Part shown: piece by piece, positions 33,010-42,145 of the stretch
Layout: the number at the start of each line of letters is the position of its first letter
Numbering within the stretch: the first letter of the stretch is position 1
Assembly: GCA_903900025.1 (NCBI GenBank)
Contig: CAIULN010000027.1
Coordinates: 1-59,357 of the forward strand
DNA from: an uncultured Methanomicrobiales archaeon
GTDB lineage: Archaea; Halobacteriota; Methanomicrobia; Methanomicrobiales; Methanospirillaceae
Length of the DNA stretch: 59,357 nucleotides
Reading direction: 5' to 3'
Position numbers and translations under genes: made by a program
Notes under the pieces: generated by a model
Told to the model about the DNA's origin: nothing
The model's input: the letters and a program-made list of their open reading frames with translations, nothing else
Database searches by the model: none

Positions 33010-33387
33010 TCAGTCGATCTTTTTCTTGCCCATGGACTCGATATAGACGATCTCTTTTCCGACTTCGACATGCCCCTTCTTGTCTTCAGGAATGGGTATC
33101 TCAAAGTTCGAGTAATCCTTCATATCCATCAGTTGGGCCGTATTGCCGGCAATTGAGATCACCTGGCCGCTCTTTCGTTCAACGATCGGCACATAGGTCT
33201 TTGCCGAAACCGGTTGCACAATTGAACGTTTCACACCATCAAAAATGCCAACTGCATCGATCCGCGCCTTTGCAGCACCGTGCTTACCGGGTTTTGACGT
33301 GGCAATCCCGACCACTCGGCACGGCTCATCCTCAATAACAATATAGCGACCCTCTTTGATCTTTCCGATTTCCGTCTGTTCTTTCAT
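33010..33387 (-). CDS. eif5a: Translation factor aIF5A
   Basis: A 125-residue factor that helps ribosomes past difficult peptide-bond sites such as proline runs. The hypusination loop SKPGKHGAAK is intact, with the modified lysine at position 35. The C-terminal OB domain runs to VYIESMGKKKID. The partner enzymes deoxyhypusine synthase and hydroxylase are not in the window, but agmatinase for the polyamine donor is next door in the same orientation. Confidence 0.96.
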   Translation of the reverse strand: MKEQTEIGKIKEGRYIVIEDEPCRVVGIATSKPGKHGAAKARIDAVGIFDGVKRSIVQPVSAKTYVPIVERKSGQVISIAGNTAQLMDMKDYSNFEIPIPEDKKGHVEVGKEIVYIESMGKKKID

Positions 33388-33484
33388 GGTAAAGGTTCCT
33401 TGTATCCTATATACTCACACCCGTTAGTAATTTATCTTTATTGCATTAATAAATACAACGGACAAAAAAGGCAGGCGTGCGGGT

Positions 33485-34261
33485 ATGGAGTTCCTTTCGG
33501 CGTGCGAAGAGATGACAAAAGCAGTAAAAGATGCCATCTGCGACATGGAAGGCACGCCGGCAGCCGGGGATACGGTGAAGATCGGGGCTGATCTGACCCC
33601 GACAAAACGGATCGACCAGGTTGCCGAAGACTGTATCGTTGAATACCTTTCTTCCCACCCTCTCTGCTCGCTCCTTGTCAGTGAAGAACTCGGTACAAAA
33701 GAGTTCGGGAATGGAAAAGGCACCATCTTTCTTGACCCCATTGACGGAACGTATAATGCGGTCGCGGGAATTCCATTCTATGCACTCTCCATCGCATATG
33801 CCGTTCAGGGGGAAGTGAAGCAGGCATTTGTATGCAACCTTGCGAGTGGGGAGACGTTTACCGCAATCAAGGGAAAATTCTCCCACTGCAACAACAGACC
33901 CATACGGGTATCGGCGATCTCCCACCTCGATGAGTGCGCGATGAGTGTGTACGGAAGAAAATTCGATCCCACCCGCGTCATGCAGCTGGGGATGAAAATC
34001 CGGCGCTGGCGACTGCTCGGCGCATCTGCGCTGGAATTATGCTATGTCGGTTGCGGCAGGATCGATGGGTTTATCGATCTCCGGGGTACCTTGCGGGTAA
34101 CCGATGCTGCTGCCGGCATGCTGGTCTGCACTGAATCCGGTGGCATGGTGACCGATCTCGAGGGCAACCAGATCCGGTTTCCCAACGAAGTTACCGCCGG
34201 GAGATGCCTTATCGCTACCAACAATGTACTGCACCACAAAGTGATCGAATATCTGCGGTGA
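33485..34261 (+). CDS. Inositol monophosphatase-family phosphatase (FBPase/IMPase or NADP phosphatase)
   Basis: A 258-residue lithium-sensitive-type phosphatase with SEELGT, the metal motif LDPIDGT and the C-terminal LRVTDAAAG. Archaeal family members hydrolyse fructose-1,6-bisphosphate and inositol-1-phosphate, and some act on NADP. It lies seven bases before an NAD kinase gene. In Methanocaldococcus the two are one fused protein (MJ0917) with NADP phosphatase and NAD kinase activity. That context favours a role in NAD/NADP balance, but gluconeogenesis or inositol-lipid synthesis remains possible. Confidence 0.88.
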   Translation: MEFLSACEEMTKAVKDAICDMEGTPAAGDTVKIGADLTPTKRIDQVAEDCIVEYLSSHPLCSLLVSEELGTKEFGNGKGTIFLDPIDGTYNAVAGIPFYALSIAYAVQGEVKQAFVCNLASGETFTAIKGKFSHCNNRPIRVSAISHLDECAMSVYGRKFDPTRVMQLGMKIRRWRLLGASALELCYVGCGRIDGFIDLRGTLRVTDAAAGMLVCTESGGMVTDLEGNQIRFPNEVTAGRCLIATNNVLHHKVIEYLR

Positions 34262-34268
34262 TGCTGAA

Positions 34269-35081
34269 ATGAAGATGCTTTTCATATCACGAATCGACAG
34301 CAGGGATGCGCTGATGTTCACTGGGCAGCTTGCCGGCGACCTTCGTGCCCGTGGGCATGAAATTATCCTGGAAGATGAGACTGCAGCAGCGCTTGGCACC
34401 TCCGGAGTCGCACTTTCTGTCGCCTCCGCAGATCTTGTTGTTGTGGTTGGCGGCGACGGCACAATCCTGCGTTGTGTCCAGCGCATGGATCACCAGATCC
34501 CCCTTGTCGGGATCAACCATGGCGAGGTCGGTTTTCTTGCAGACCTGGAACCGCTGAAGGCTCTGGACTTTCTTTTGAACCTTCCTGAAAATTTCGCTGT
34601 AGAACAACGGATGCGTGTGGCACTTGCAAAGGATGGAAGACATCTTGGGGATGCCCTCAACGAGGCGCTCATCGTGACCACGCGACCGGCAAAAATGCTG
34701 CGGTTTTCCATCCTTATCGATGGTGTGGTTGCAGAACAATTCCGTGCTGACGGTCTTCTGATCAGCACCCCGACCGGATCCACCGCCTACGCGATGAGTG
34801 CCGGTGGACCAATCGTCGATCCCCGCATCGAGGGGATTGTTCTGGTCCCTCTTGCCCCCTACATGCTCTCTTCACGGCCCCACGTCATCAGCAGCGACCG
34901 GTATATTCAGATTAAACTGGAGAGCGCAAAACCGGCAGACCTCGTAATCGACGGCCAGCGGACAATCGAGCTTGGCACGGATAATATCCTTGAAGTGAAA
35001 AAGTCACCGCATCCTGCCCTGCTTGTTGATGCAGGGCAAAATTTCTTTGCTAAGGTGGACGGGAAACTCCGCCACCTTTGA
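34269..35081 (+). CDS. nadK: NAD kinase
   Basis: A 270-residue kinase that makes NADP from NAD with ATP or polyphosphate. Key motifs are the GGDGT turn ([12 protein letters not shown]), the [10 protein letters not shown] strand, NEALIV, and the diphosphate-binding [13 protein letters not shown]. The protein ends in a compact beta domain. It follows the phosphatase by seven bases and is surely co-transcribed with it. Confidence 0.93.
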   Translation: MKMLFISRIDSRDALMFTGQLAGDLRARGHEIILEDETAAALGTSGVALSVASADLVVVVGGDGTILRCVQRMDHQIPLVGINHGEVGFLADLEPLKALDFLLNLPENFAVEQRMRVALAKDGRHLGDALNEALIVTTRPAKMLRFSILIDGVVAEQFRADGLLISTPTGSTAYAMSAGGPIVDPRIEGIVLVPLAPYMLSSRPHVISSDRYIQIKLESAKPADLVIDGQRTIELGTDNILEVKKSPHPALLVDAGQNFFAKVDGKLRHL

Positions 35082-35243
35082 CAGGGGCTTTTTTGTCCTA
35101 TCCTAATCACCAATTCCCCTATTTCCATTGTTACTTCTTCACAATGACCATACCGAAGTGGCCACAACAGTATTTTTATCATCTTGCAGGGTGAGTGGAA
35201 CCTGCGTATATGTTCATCGTCCACAGGACTGGAGGAATTGGCA

Positions 35244-35960
35244 ATGGCGGAAGAATCGGCAGGAAGTAAGATAAATTATGCAGAGTGTTCAGAAACACTG
35301 AAAAAATATCTCGGGCTTCACGGATCTCCGGTCGCCCTCATGCTTGCGACAAAAAAAGAACTGATCCCGGAAGGTGTGAAACAGATCGAAGGAAAGCATC
35401 GCCACTGCGGGATGGTGAGTATTGCCCGCAGGGAAGGGAAGATCTTCTACGCGACAGCAGATAATCACGAGTGCATGGGCGGTGCATGGGCACTTGGCCT
35501 GCGGGAGATCACTGAGAGCCTGAAGTCCGGGCAGTTCTATTTCAAGCTGGGCAAGTTCGAGAGCTGGGCAGCATGCAAGCGGACGATCGACCGCATCCAC
35601 CATCTTGACACAAATGAGACGTACGCCACGCTGTATGCGCCGCTGGAGACGACACCCTTTGCGCCTCATGTCGTACTTATTGTCGGAAACCCGCGCAGTA
35701 TGCTCAAACTCGCCCAGAGCTCGCTTTTCCATCTCGGTGGCCGGATATATCCGGAGTTCTCCGGTATCCAGTCCGTCTGCTCGGATGCCGCAGCTCAGAC
35801 ATATCTTTCGGGAAAGCCGAATTTCTCTCTGGGTTGCGATGGTTCGCGAAAATTCTCGGGCATTGCGGATGACGAAATGGTTATGGGCATGCCTGGTGAA
35901 CTCCTGCCCGAAATTACGTACGCGATCAGGATTGTCACCGGTGCACCGGGGTCGGTATAG
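35244..35960 (+). CDS. DUF169 family protein
   Basis: A 238-residue cytosolic protein of the DUF169 family. It contains the features I associate with that family: GSPVALMLATKKELIPEGV, a Cys in HRHCGM, NHECMGGAWALGL, and near the end VCSDAAAQ and NFSLGCDGSRKF. The conserved Cys residues could bind a metal or cluster. Function is not known. Start ATG 35244 is preceded by GGAGGAAT; the frame is open further upstream, but without a ribosome site. It stands alone with about 160 bases free on each side. Confidence 0.8.
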   Translation: MAEESAGSKINYAECSETLKKYLGLHGSPVALMLATKKELIPEGVKQIEGKHRHCGMVSIARREGKIFYATADNHECMGGAWALGLREITESLKSGQFYFKLGKFESWAACKRTIDRIHHLDTNETYATLYAPLETTPFAPHVVLIVGNPRSMLKLAQSSLFHLGGRIYPEFSGIQSVCSDAAAQTYLSGKPNFSLGCDGSRKFSGIADDEMVMGMPGELLPEITYAIRIVTGAPGSV

Positions 35961-36117
35961 CCCACATCCTCACTTTTTGCTGCTGTACCTGGTTGGCGAC
36001 CAATCTTTATTGCCAACCCCATATCGATCATTGTCGCACTTCATTACCGCAGAATTCCGGTACGGGAAATAAAAGGCTTATCTTGACAGCGGTTTCAGTA
36101 TTTGTGAGGCGATCGTA

Positions 36118-36621
36118 TTGCAGGTCTCCATGAAGCTCGAGATGAAGGATGCGCCGGGGCAGCTGGTAGCTGCGCTCAAACCCATATCAGAAGTCGGAGG
36201 AAATATCATTGCTGTCATCCACCAGCGGGATCCCGGATCCGATGATGATACACTCAGTGTCCAGATCGTTCTTGAGCTTCAAAAAGGAAGGCTTGGAGAT
36301 CTCGTCACGCTCCTGAAAAAGCAGGGCGTCCATATCCAGAGGATTGGGGAGGAACGGCTCCTGTACCGGCGCACGGTCATCCTTATCGGGCATCTCATGC
36401 ATACTGACCTGTCGGACACGGTTGACAGGATCGATTCGACCGGGTTTGCCGAGGTGAGTGAGCTTTCGATGAGCATGCCCGCTATTAACGAGCGATCCTC
36501 CTCCCGGCTCACAATAAAATCTGTAACAAAGGATGACATGGAGATGGCAATCTCGATTTTACGCTCAGTTGCTTCAGAAAAGGGCCTCCTGCTGATCGAA
36601 CCGCTGGAGGAGATCGTATGA
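36118..36621 (+). CDS. ACT-domain regulatory protein
   Basis: A 167-residue protein with two ACT-like halves: KLEMKDAPGQLVAALKPISE then a second around VILIGHLMHTDLSDTVDRID. ACT domains bind amino acids and control enzymes of amino-acid synthesis. Overlap of its stop with the start of hom by four bases points to regulation of homoserine dehydrogenase, for example by threonine or methionine. The start is TTG 36118 with GAGGCGA upstream; ATG 36130 would be an alternative. Archaeal Hom here lacks its own ACT domain (328 residues), which this gene would supply. Confidence 0.85.
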   Translation: MQVSMKLEMKDAPGQLVAALKPISEVGGNIIAVIHQRDPGSDDDTLSVQIVLELQKGRLGDLVTLLKKQGVHIQRIGEERLLYRRTVILIGHLMHTDLSDTVDRIDSTGFAEVSELSMSMPAINERSSSRLTIKSVTKDDMEMAISILRSVASEKGLLLIEPLEEIV

Positions 36622-37604
36622 AAGTCGCGATTGTCGGGTTGGGATCGGTTGGCAGGGGCGTTGCGGAGATGATTGCAAAAAAAAGCCTCGGTCTCACGGT
36701 TACCGGGATTGCTGATTCAACGAGCGGAATCATCAATGCCGGGGGAATCGATCTCCATGATGTCCTTGATGTAAAGCACAAAACGGGCTCCTGCGGCGAC
36801 AAAAAAATTTCGGCAAACGAAGTGATCAAAAAAGCTGACTATGATGCGCTTGTCGAGGTCACACCCACCAATGCGACGACCGGTGAACCGGGGCTCAGCT
36901 ATATCAAAATGGCAATCGGCCGGAAAAAACACGTGGTCACTTCCAACAAGGGGCCGATCGCACTTGCCTACAGGGATCTGAAGAAACGTGCGGAAAAGAA
37001 CGGCGTTGTTCTGCGGCATGAGGCAACCGTTGGCGGTGCAATCCCGATCTTCCATATGATCGAACACGGCCTTGCCGGCAACGAAATCCTTGCCATCTTC
37101 GGCGTCCTGAACGGTACATGTAATTTTATTCTCACACGGATGTCCGATGAAGGGCTTACCTATGAGCAGGCACTTCTCGAAGCCCGTCAGATGGGGTATG
37201 CAGAGGCAGATCCGACGTACGATGTGCAGGGGATTGATGCGGCGATTAAACTGGTGATCCTTGCAAACACGATCTGGGGGAATGGTGTCACGCTCAACGA
37301 TGTGAACCGGACAGGCATCGACCTTCTCACACCGGATGCCCTGCGGCTTGCTGAGGACGAGGGCTCCACGATCCGGCTCATCGCAGAGGCGATCCCGAAA
37401 AAGGGGTTACTGCGGGTTTCCCCCAGAATCATTGAAAAAAGCCACCCGCTAGTTGTTGAAGGCACCCTCAATGCAATTACCCTTGAAACCGATATGGCAA
37501 AGGAGATCACACTGATTGGCAGAGGCGCAGGATCCATCGAGACGGCAAGTGCGATTATCGGTGACCTGCTCTTCATCCGCGACCGCTATGTCGAGCGTGC
37601 TTGA
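36618..37604 (+). CDS. hom: Homoserine dehydrogenase
   Basis: A 328-residue oxidoreductase that reduces aspartate semialdehyde to homoserine for threonine and methionine. It opens with the Rossmann motif VAIVGLGSVGRGVAEM, has the catalytic-core strand GTCNFILTRM and the AEADPTYDVQGIDAAIKL region. It lacks a C-terminal ACT domain. The next gene begins inside its last 17 bases, so three genes (ACT, hom, HTH protein) form an operon. Confidence 0.95.
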   Translation: MKVAIVGLGSVGRGVAEMIAKKSLGLTVTGIADSTSGIINAGGIDLHDVLDVKHKTGSCGDKKISANEVIKKADYDALVEVTPTNATTGEPGLSYIKMAIGRKKHVVTSNKGPIALAYRDLKKRAEKNGVVLRHEATVGGAIPIFHMIEHGLAGNEILAIFGVLNGTCNFILTRMSDEGLTYEQALLEARQMGYAEADPTYDVQGIDAAIKLVILANTIWGNGVTLNDVNRTGIDLLTPDALRLAEDEGSTIRLIAEAIPKKGLLRVSPRIIEKSHPLVVEGTLNAITLETDMAKEITLIGRGAGSIETASAIIGDLLFIRDRYVERA

Positions 37605-38703
37605 ACACCGGAGGGAATATCTCCGCCTGATGCGGCAGTTCACACTCGACAACGGCTTTTTCACCGTGACCGACATCCAGCATGCCGCGCAGATCCCGAG
37701 GAGCACGGCGCAGGACTGGGTCAACCGTCTCGTGAAGGAAGGCTGTGTCATTATCAAAGGGGAAAAGCGCGGAAGGAGTGCAGGGCGATATGCGGCGATC
37801 AGCGCCATGCCCTCGTCCACATGCCGGCGGCTTTTTACCACGATTGACGGCGATCGCGTCGAGATTTACCACGATTGCATGAGCGGGGCCTGCGCTGCAT
37901 TCTGCGGGTTCCACCATCTGCTGGCCGGTGGGGTGATTACAACAGCCGAACGGGACGGCACCCTGCTTCGCGAATGTGCTCGGATCGGGACAAGGGATGT
38001 TGAAGTGGGGCTTTCTCCCCTGTCAGCGGTTGGCGTTGTCGGAATTTCCCGTGACGGGGATTACATCGTCCAGCATATCCGCTCGATTGGCGGACCGGCG
38101 TACTCGCTCTCCGATATGATGTCCCGGGCTGAAGGAGTCTGCAGGGTTGATGCCCTCCATGATGGAATGGTCGTAAAAGGAGATGTCTGGACTCGGGCCC
38201 TCCTCCATGTCACAATCGGTGTCGATGATACGGATTCAAAAAACGGGGGTGCGACATTTGCGCTTGCACTTGCACTTCTCTCCCATGTCAGCCGGATGAG
38301 AGGCGTTCTGCCGATCGCACACCATGTTGCGATGCTCAACCAGAACGTCTTTAATAAGACCGCCGGGAACTCGGCGAGTTTTATCGAAGTGGCTGTCGAA
38401 CCAAAATTTTTTTTTGACCTCGTTGAACGCTCAAAAAAATTTGTTGCCGGTGAGTCACTGTCCCCCGACTGGGGGATCGCGGTGAAGCAGGGATTCATCG
38501 TTCCCCCCGGGCTGCGGGAGTATGGCAAGCTCGTCCGCGAACAGGTCATCAGCCGTCCGGTAGCGGAAGCGACTGCTGAGCGGTACGGGGTTCTATTGCA
38601 CGGCGGGAACGGGGTCATCGGCGCCCTCGGCGCGATTGCATTAAGCCGGCTTCCCTACGGGATTCTGCTCGACCCCAGAAAAGATGTCATGACTGAGATC
38701 TAG
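37588..38703 (+). CDS. Helix-turn-helix protein with TiaS/methanogenesis-marker-11-like domain
   Basis: A 371-residue protein starting MSSVLEHRREYL. A winged-helix-type DNA-binding domain (about 10-65: FTVTDIQHAAQIPRSTAQDW, NRLVKEGCVIIKGEKRG) is fused to a larger domain with VEIYHDCMSGAC, the ATP-site-like IGVDDTDSKNGGATFALALA and HGGNGVIGALGAIA. The DDTDS and HGGNG parts recall TiaS (agmatinylcytidine synthetase), but the OB and zinc-ribbon parts are missing. From memory the domain also resembles methanogenesis marker protein 11. Function is unknown. The start is chosen at ATG 37588, overlapping the hom stop. Confidence 0.6.
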   Translation: MSSVLEHRREYLRLMRQFTLDNGFFTVTDIQHAAQIPRSTAQDWVNRLVKEGCVIIKGEKRGRSAGRYAAISAMPSSTCRRLFTTIDGDRVEIYHDCMSGACAAFCGFHHLLAGGVITTAERDGTLLRECARIGTRDVEVGLSPLSAVGVVGISRDGDYIVQHIRSIGGPAYSLSDMMSRAEGVCRVDALHDGMVVKGDVWTRALLHVTIGVDDTDSKNGGATFALALALLSHVSRMRGVLPIAHHVAMLNQNVFNKTAGNSASFIEVAVEPKFFFDLVERSKKFVAGESLSPDWGIAVKQGFIVPPGLREYGKLVREQVISRPVAEATAERYGVLLHGGNGVIGALGAIALSRLPYGILLDPRKDVMTEI

Positions 38704-38736
38704 TGTCCATTACCTGTTGTGGTGGATGAGTGGAAT

Positions 38737-38952
38737 TTACCTGATGAACGCAGATATATTGCCTGCCTTCCGGGTATTTTTATAGTTTATTTTGTTTTTT
38801 ACCTGTTGTGCGTTCATGCCAAGGAAGTCCAGCAAAACACGGCGACACAAGGCATAGTTCCCGGAAAGGTATCGCTCCGAATCACGGGTAATCTTCTCCC
38901 GCTGAAACTTTTCGAGGGCCTTGATCCAATCTGCGATCAATGTTTCCGTCAT
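38737..38952 (-). CDS. Possible small basic protein of 71 residues
   Basis: ATG 38952 to a stop at 38737 gives a mixed-charge helical peptide: LIADWIKALEKFQREKITRD, then LCRRVLLDFLGMNAQQVKNK. It lies in the 384-base gap between the HTH protein and the membrane iron-sulfur protein, and the amino-acid composition looks protein-like. No strong ribosome site is visible. A plus-strand frame over the same bases is less convincing. Confidence 0.4.
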   Translation of the reverse strand: MTETLIADWIKALEKFQREKITRDSERYLSGNYALCRRVLLDFLGMNAQQVKNKINYKNTRKAGNISAFIR

Positions 38953-39087
38953 TTCAGGATGGAACTGGAGGCAGAAGAGCCGCCTTCAACCGGAATCCCT
39001 GTCATTAAAAAAGATAGATTGAATACGGTGGATTCTGTTTATTGTATGTAAAATCGCCTGTTACGTTCCATTTGGCAGGTAGGAATT

Positions 39088-39888
39088 ATGGTTATCACCA
39101 GCATCCCCCAGGTCACGGGGCTGATCTATGCGCTCATTGCGGTGCCAGGCATCGCCTTTCTCTGGTATAAGGGTACGATGACGCAGAGAGTGGCGTTTCT
39201 TTTCCTTATTGTGACGGCTTGTCTCGGATTTCTCATCTTCTCACCAATGGCGCCGTACCAGCTCCAGATGGCGGTTATCGGCGGTGGGCCCGGGCCCGGT
39301 ACGCCACTGCCCATGGTGATCGGGCTTGTTGTGACCTTCATGGTGCTTACCTTTGTTGCCGGGAGGATATTCTGTGCACAGCTGTGCCCGATCGGTGCGG
39401 TGCAGGAACTCATCTACACCGACCCGAAACAAAAGACCAGTACTGCACAGAAAAGGATCATCATGGTAATCCGGTTTCTCTACTTCATCGTTTTTCTCGT
39501 CGCCGGGCTCCTGTTCTCGGCCGCTCTGCTGCGTTTTTTTGGGATCAAAGAGTTCTTTTACCTTGATTTCAATTCCGCATTTTTCACCATCTTTGTCATC
39601 CTGATTGCCCTCTCGCTCTTCTTCTACCGCCCGTTCTGCCGGCTTTTCTGCCCGTTTGGCACCCTGCTGTCGCTTGCCGCTGCAAAAAGCCTGTTCAAGA
39701 TCCGCCGCACTGCCGCTTGTATCAGGTGTGGAAAATGCGAACAGGTCTGCCCGACTGCCGAAGCTGGTTCAGATGATGAAAAGATGGAGTGCTATCTCTG
39801 CGGCAGGTGCACCCGGGTCTGTCCGGTACAAGATGCACTTCTCTACGCACGGGCGGACAAAAAATCAGATGATAAGGATCACTCATGA
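39088..39888 (+). CDS. Membrane iron-sulfur protein, NapH/NosR-like
   Basis: A 266-residue protein with about five membrane helices. A CxxxCP motif lies in FCAQLCPIGAVQELI and a second in FCRLFCPFGTLLS. The C-terminal tail has two ferredoxin-type [4Fe-4S] motifs, CIRCGKCEQVCP and CYLCGRCTRVCP. NapH-like proteins pass electrons across or along the membrane. The redox partner is unknown. The cupin gene overlaps its stop by four bases. Confidence 0.85.
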   Translation: MVITSIPQVTGLIYALIAVPGIAFLWYKGTMTQRVAFLFLIVTACLGFLIFSPMAPYQLQMAVIGGGPGPGTPLPMVIGLVVTFMVLTFVAGRIFCAQLCPIGAVQELIYTDPKQKTSTAQKRIIMVIRFLYFIVFLVAGLLFSAALLRFFGIKEFFYLDFNSAFFTIFVILIALSLFFYRPFCRLFCPFGTLLSLAAAKSLFKIRRTAACIRCGKCEQVCPTAEAGSDDEKMECYLCGRCTRVCPVQDALLYARADKKSDDKDHS

Positions 39889-40220
39889 CTGAAAATAAAC
39901 AGGAAAACCTCAAATCGACGGTGCTTGACCTGAAGGATCTCATCACGTATCAGGACGGATCGGTGGTGAGCCGGATGGTCATTTACAAACCCGCGGGCAC
40001 CATAACACTCTTTGCATTTGATGCCGGAGAAGGTTTGTCAGAACATACCGCACCGTTCGATGCGATAGTGAGCATCATTGAGGGCGAGGCAGGGGTTACT
40101 ATTGCCGGCAGGGAATTTCATCTCATTACCGGGCAGATGATCATCATGCCGGCAAACGTACCGCACGCTGTCAAGGCGCTCCAGAGGTTCAAGATGATGC
40201 TGGTCATGATCCATGCGTGA
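39885..40220 (+). CDS. Cupin-domain protein
   Basis: A 111-residue single-domain cupin. Motif 1 is GEGLSEHTAPFDAIVSIIEG and motif 2 is PANVPHAVKALQ, which supply His/Glu metal ligands on the barrel. It is the second gene of a two-gene unit with the membrane iron-sulfur protein. Small cupins of this type often bind a metal and a small ligand; the reaction is not known. Confidence 0.88.
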   Translation: MTENKQENLKSTVLDLKDLITYQDGSVVSRMVIYKPAGTITLFAFDAGEGLSEHTAPFDAIVSIIEGEAGVTIAGREFHLITGQMIIMPANVPHAVKALQRFKMMLVMIHA

Positions 40221-40650
40221 GGGCAACGCATCACGCGAAATAACATTCTGGAATCATTGTCCCGAACAGGAATTTTTTATTTTAATTGAATGGGAATTTC
40301 TCCGTCATGCAATCGTAATACGCGGATCCCCGATGCTTATCCGGATCGGGAACCCTGCCAGTGAATCTGAATCCGGCAGCAGGTCACCCGGGGCAATAAA
40401 AAACCTTCTGTGCTGCAGTTTTTTTAAACCTGCCTGATGTCTGCTCTTTAGACACTCAGCACCGACCGCGCTGCCACCGGATACCCCGGCTGGTGTTGAT
40501 GGCAAAGGTGTTCAAAAAATTTTAATTCTTGAACGACAACAGGTTCAGGAAAAAATTATCATCTCATTTTTTTCAATCATGTTCCCCAAAAAGGGTTTTT
40601 ATTGGGGGACGGGTGAGCGCGGTACAAATCCCGACAGAAAGCGTCAGGAA
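40221..40650. other. 430-base gap between the cupin and tRNA genes
   Basis: No confident gene. A hairpin at 40580-40607 (CCCCAAAAAGGG...TTGGGG) lies about 45 bases past the 3' end of the tRNA gene and may terminate its transcript. AT-rich runs occur at 40270-40300 and 40508-40560. The open frames here show no family resemblance. Confidence 0.4.
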
Positions 40651-40735
40651 TGCGAGGGGCCGGATTCGAACCGGCGAACTCCTCCGAGGCTGGACCCTAA
40701 ATCCAGCGCCTTTGACCGGGCTCGGCAACCCTCGC
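40651..40735 (-). tRNA. tRNA-Leu (anticodon UAG)
   Basis: On the minus strand the gene reads GCGAGGG...CCCTCGC plus discriminator A, so acceptor arms match over seven pairs. The anticodon stem CTGGA/TCCAG encloses the loop TTTAGGG, giving anticodon TAG for CUA and related Leu codons. The T arm is CCGGTTCGAATCCGG and there is a long variable arm typical of class II tRNA-Leu. No intron and no encoded CCA. It is a single gene without clustered tRNAs. Confidence 0.95.
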
Positions 40736-40879
40736 GTGCTCGATATATATGAAAGGGAACTGTTAATAGATTGCTGCTGTCACCGTTGTGCCACTCCAAT
40801 CGCAGTGGGGCAGTACCATGGTCTGGTTTTTCTCGTGTGTTGTTGTAGGTCGTTCAAATTCGACTCACTGGAGTGAATT

Positions 40880-41902
40880 TTAATTCTCTGCCGGGTTTTC
40901 CGATCCCTTTCTCTCTTCAATGAGGATCCGGTAGCCGTTAAAGAGCAGCACAATCAAGACCGGCCCAAGGACAAACCCTGCCATCCCCATCGTGAACAGG
41001 CCGCCAAAAAAACCAATCAGCATGATCAGCGGGTGGAGTTTTACCCGCCGCCCCATCAGGACGGGGCGCACGTAGATCTCCGGCAGTGCCGCAACGCCAA
41101 TGTAGCCAAAAAAGAAGAGGATGAGCACGCCGTTGATGTCCCCGAGCGAGAGCGCGTACGTGCCCAGAAAGATAAAGACAATCGACGAACCGAGCACAGG
41201 GATCAGTTCACAGAAAGCGCAGAGGAACGAGTAGAAGAGGATATGCCCGTAGCCAAGAAACCAGAAAAACGGGATCGCGATCACAAAAGTAAGGGCTGCA
41301 ATCCCTGCGTGGACGATGTAAATCGCATAGAGCGTGTCGACGGTGACACCTGACATTTTCTGGATATGCCCTTTGATTGGGTCCGGCAACCGCGCCATGA
41401 TCTTTTCCCTGATATGTTCTCCGCGCAGCAGGATCACGTAGAGTGATGCAAAGAAAACCACAATCTTGAGGGCGATGGTGGTGAAATCGGCAACCAGCAT
41501 CCGCCAGTAATTAAAGAATATGGATTGCGCCTTGTCGAGCCACACCGCGACCTGATTGCGCTCGACCGGGATTCCAAAGACACGGGGGTCGGTTGCCGGG
41601 TTCTGCACCCAGCGCTCGATGGTTCCCACGATGTCTTTGAGGATCTCACCGTTCTGGGCGAGGATAGTGATGCACAGGAGCACACCGGCAACAAAGACAA
41701 CAAAAACAAGGGTGGTGATGAGGGCAGCGGAGAGGTACCTGTTGATGCACCGTGAACAATAAGTATGGAGAGGGATGAGAACCACGGCAAGGGATACCGC
41801 GAGCACAACCATATCCAGGAGTTTCCAGAAGACGATAAAAGTGGCAAGGATAATCGCCGCCATCAGGACAAGCGGTAAGAGATCGGTGCGGAACTGACCC
41901 AT
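40880..41902 (-). CDS. AI-2E-family (PerM-like) membrane permease
   Basis: A 340-residue polytopic membrane protein of the AI-2E transporter family (PF01594-type). About eight hydrophobic helices are visible, with the family's central amphipathic region (about 95-160) and the LCAFCELIPVLGSSIVFIFL, then LPEIYVRPVLMGRRVKLHPL and GFFGGLFTMGMAGFVLGPVL motifs. Members export small molecules or act as Na+/H+ antiporters. The name does not imply AI-2 signalling here. Confidence 0.88.
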   Translation of the reverse strand: MGQFRTDLLPLVLMAAIILATFIVFWKLLDMVVLAVSLAVVLIPLHTYCSRCINRYLSAALITTLVFVVFVAGVLLCITILAQNGEILKDIVGTIERWVQNPATDPRVFGIPVERNQVAVWLDKAQSIFFNYWRMLVADFTTIALKIVVFFASLYVILLRGEHIREKIMARLPDPIKGHIQKMSGVTVDTLYAIYIVHAGIAALTFVIAIPFFWFLGYGHILFYSFLCAFCELIPVLGSSIVFIFLGTYALSLGDINGVLILFFFGYIGVAALPEIYVRPVLMGRRVKLHPLIMLIGFFGGLFTMGMAGFVLGPVLIVLLFNGYRILIEERKGSENPAEN

Positions 41903-42145
41903 AGATGATCATAGGTGTGCAATTCCTGAATTAATAGGTGTGTCGGATATAATTACACAATGGATTTTATTATCATTCATGATACTCATACCGTGATGAG
42001 CGGGCAATCCCTGTGTATCCCATGAGACTGACCGATTATTTTTCCGGTCCTTCCCAATACCTTAGGTTTATTCAAAAGTGTCGGGCTCATGGTCATGCAA
42101 AAAAAATTCGAAAAATTAAAACAATTGATCCATATTTGAAAATTT

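Noticed and set aside
40651-40735. tRNA gene as an integration site for a mobile element
   Set aside because: No integrase and no duplicated tRNA 3' end in the flanks; neighbours are ordinary genes.
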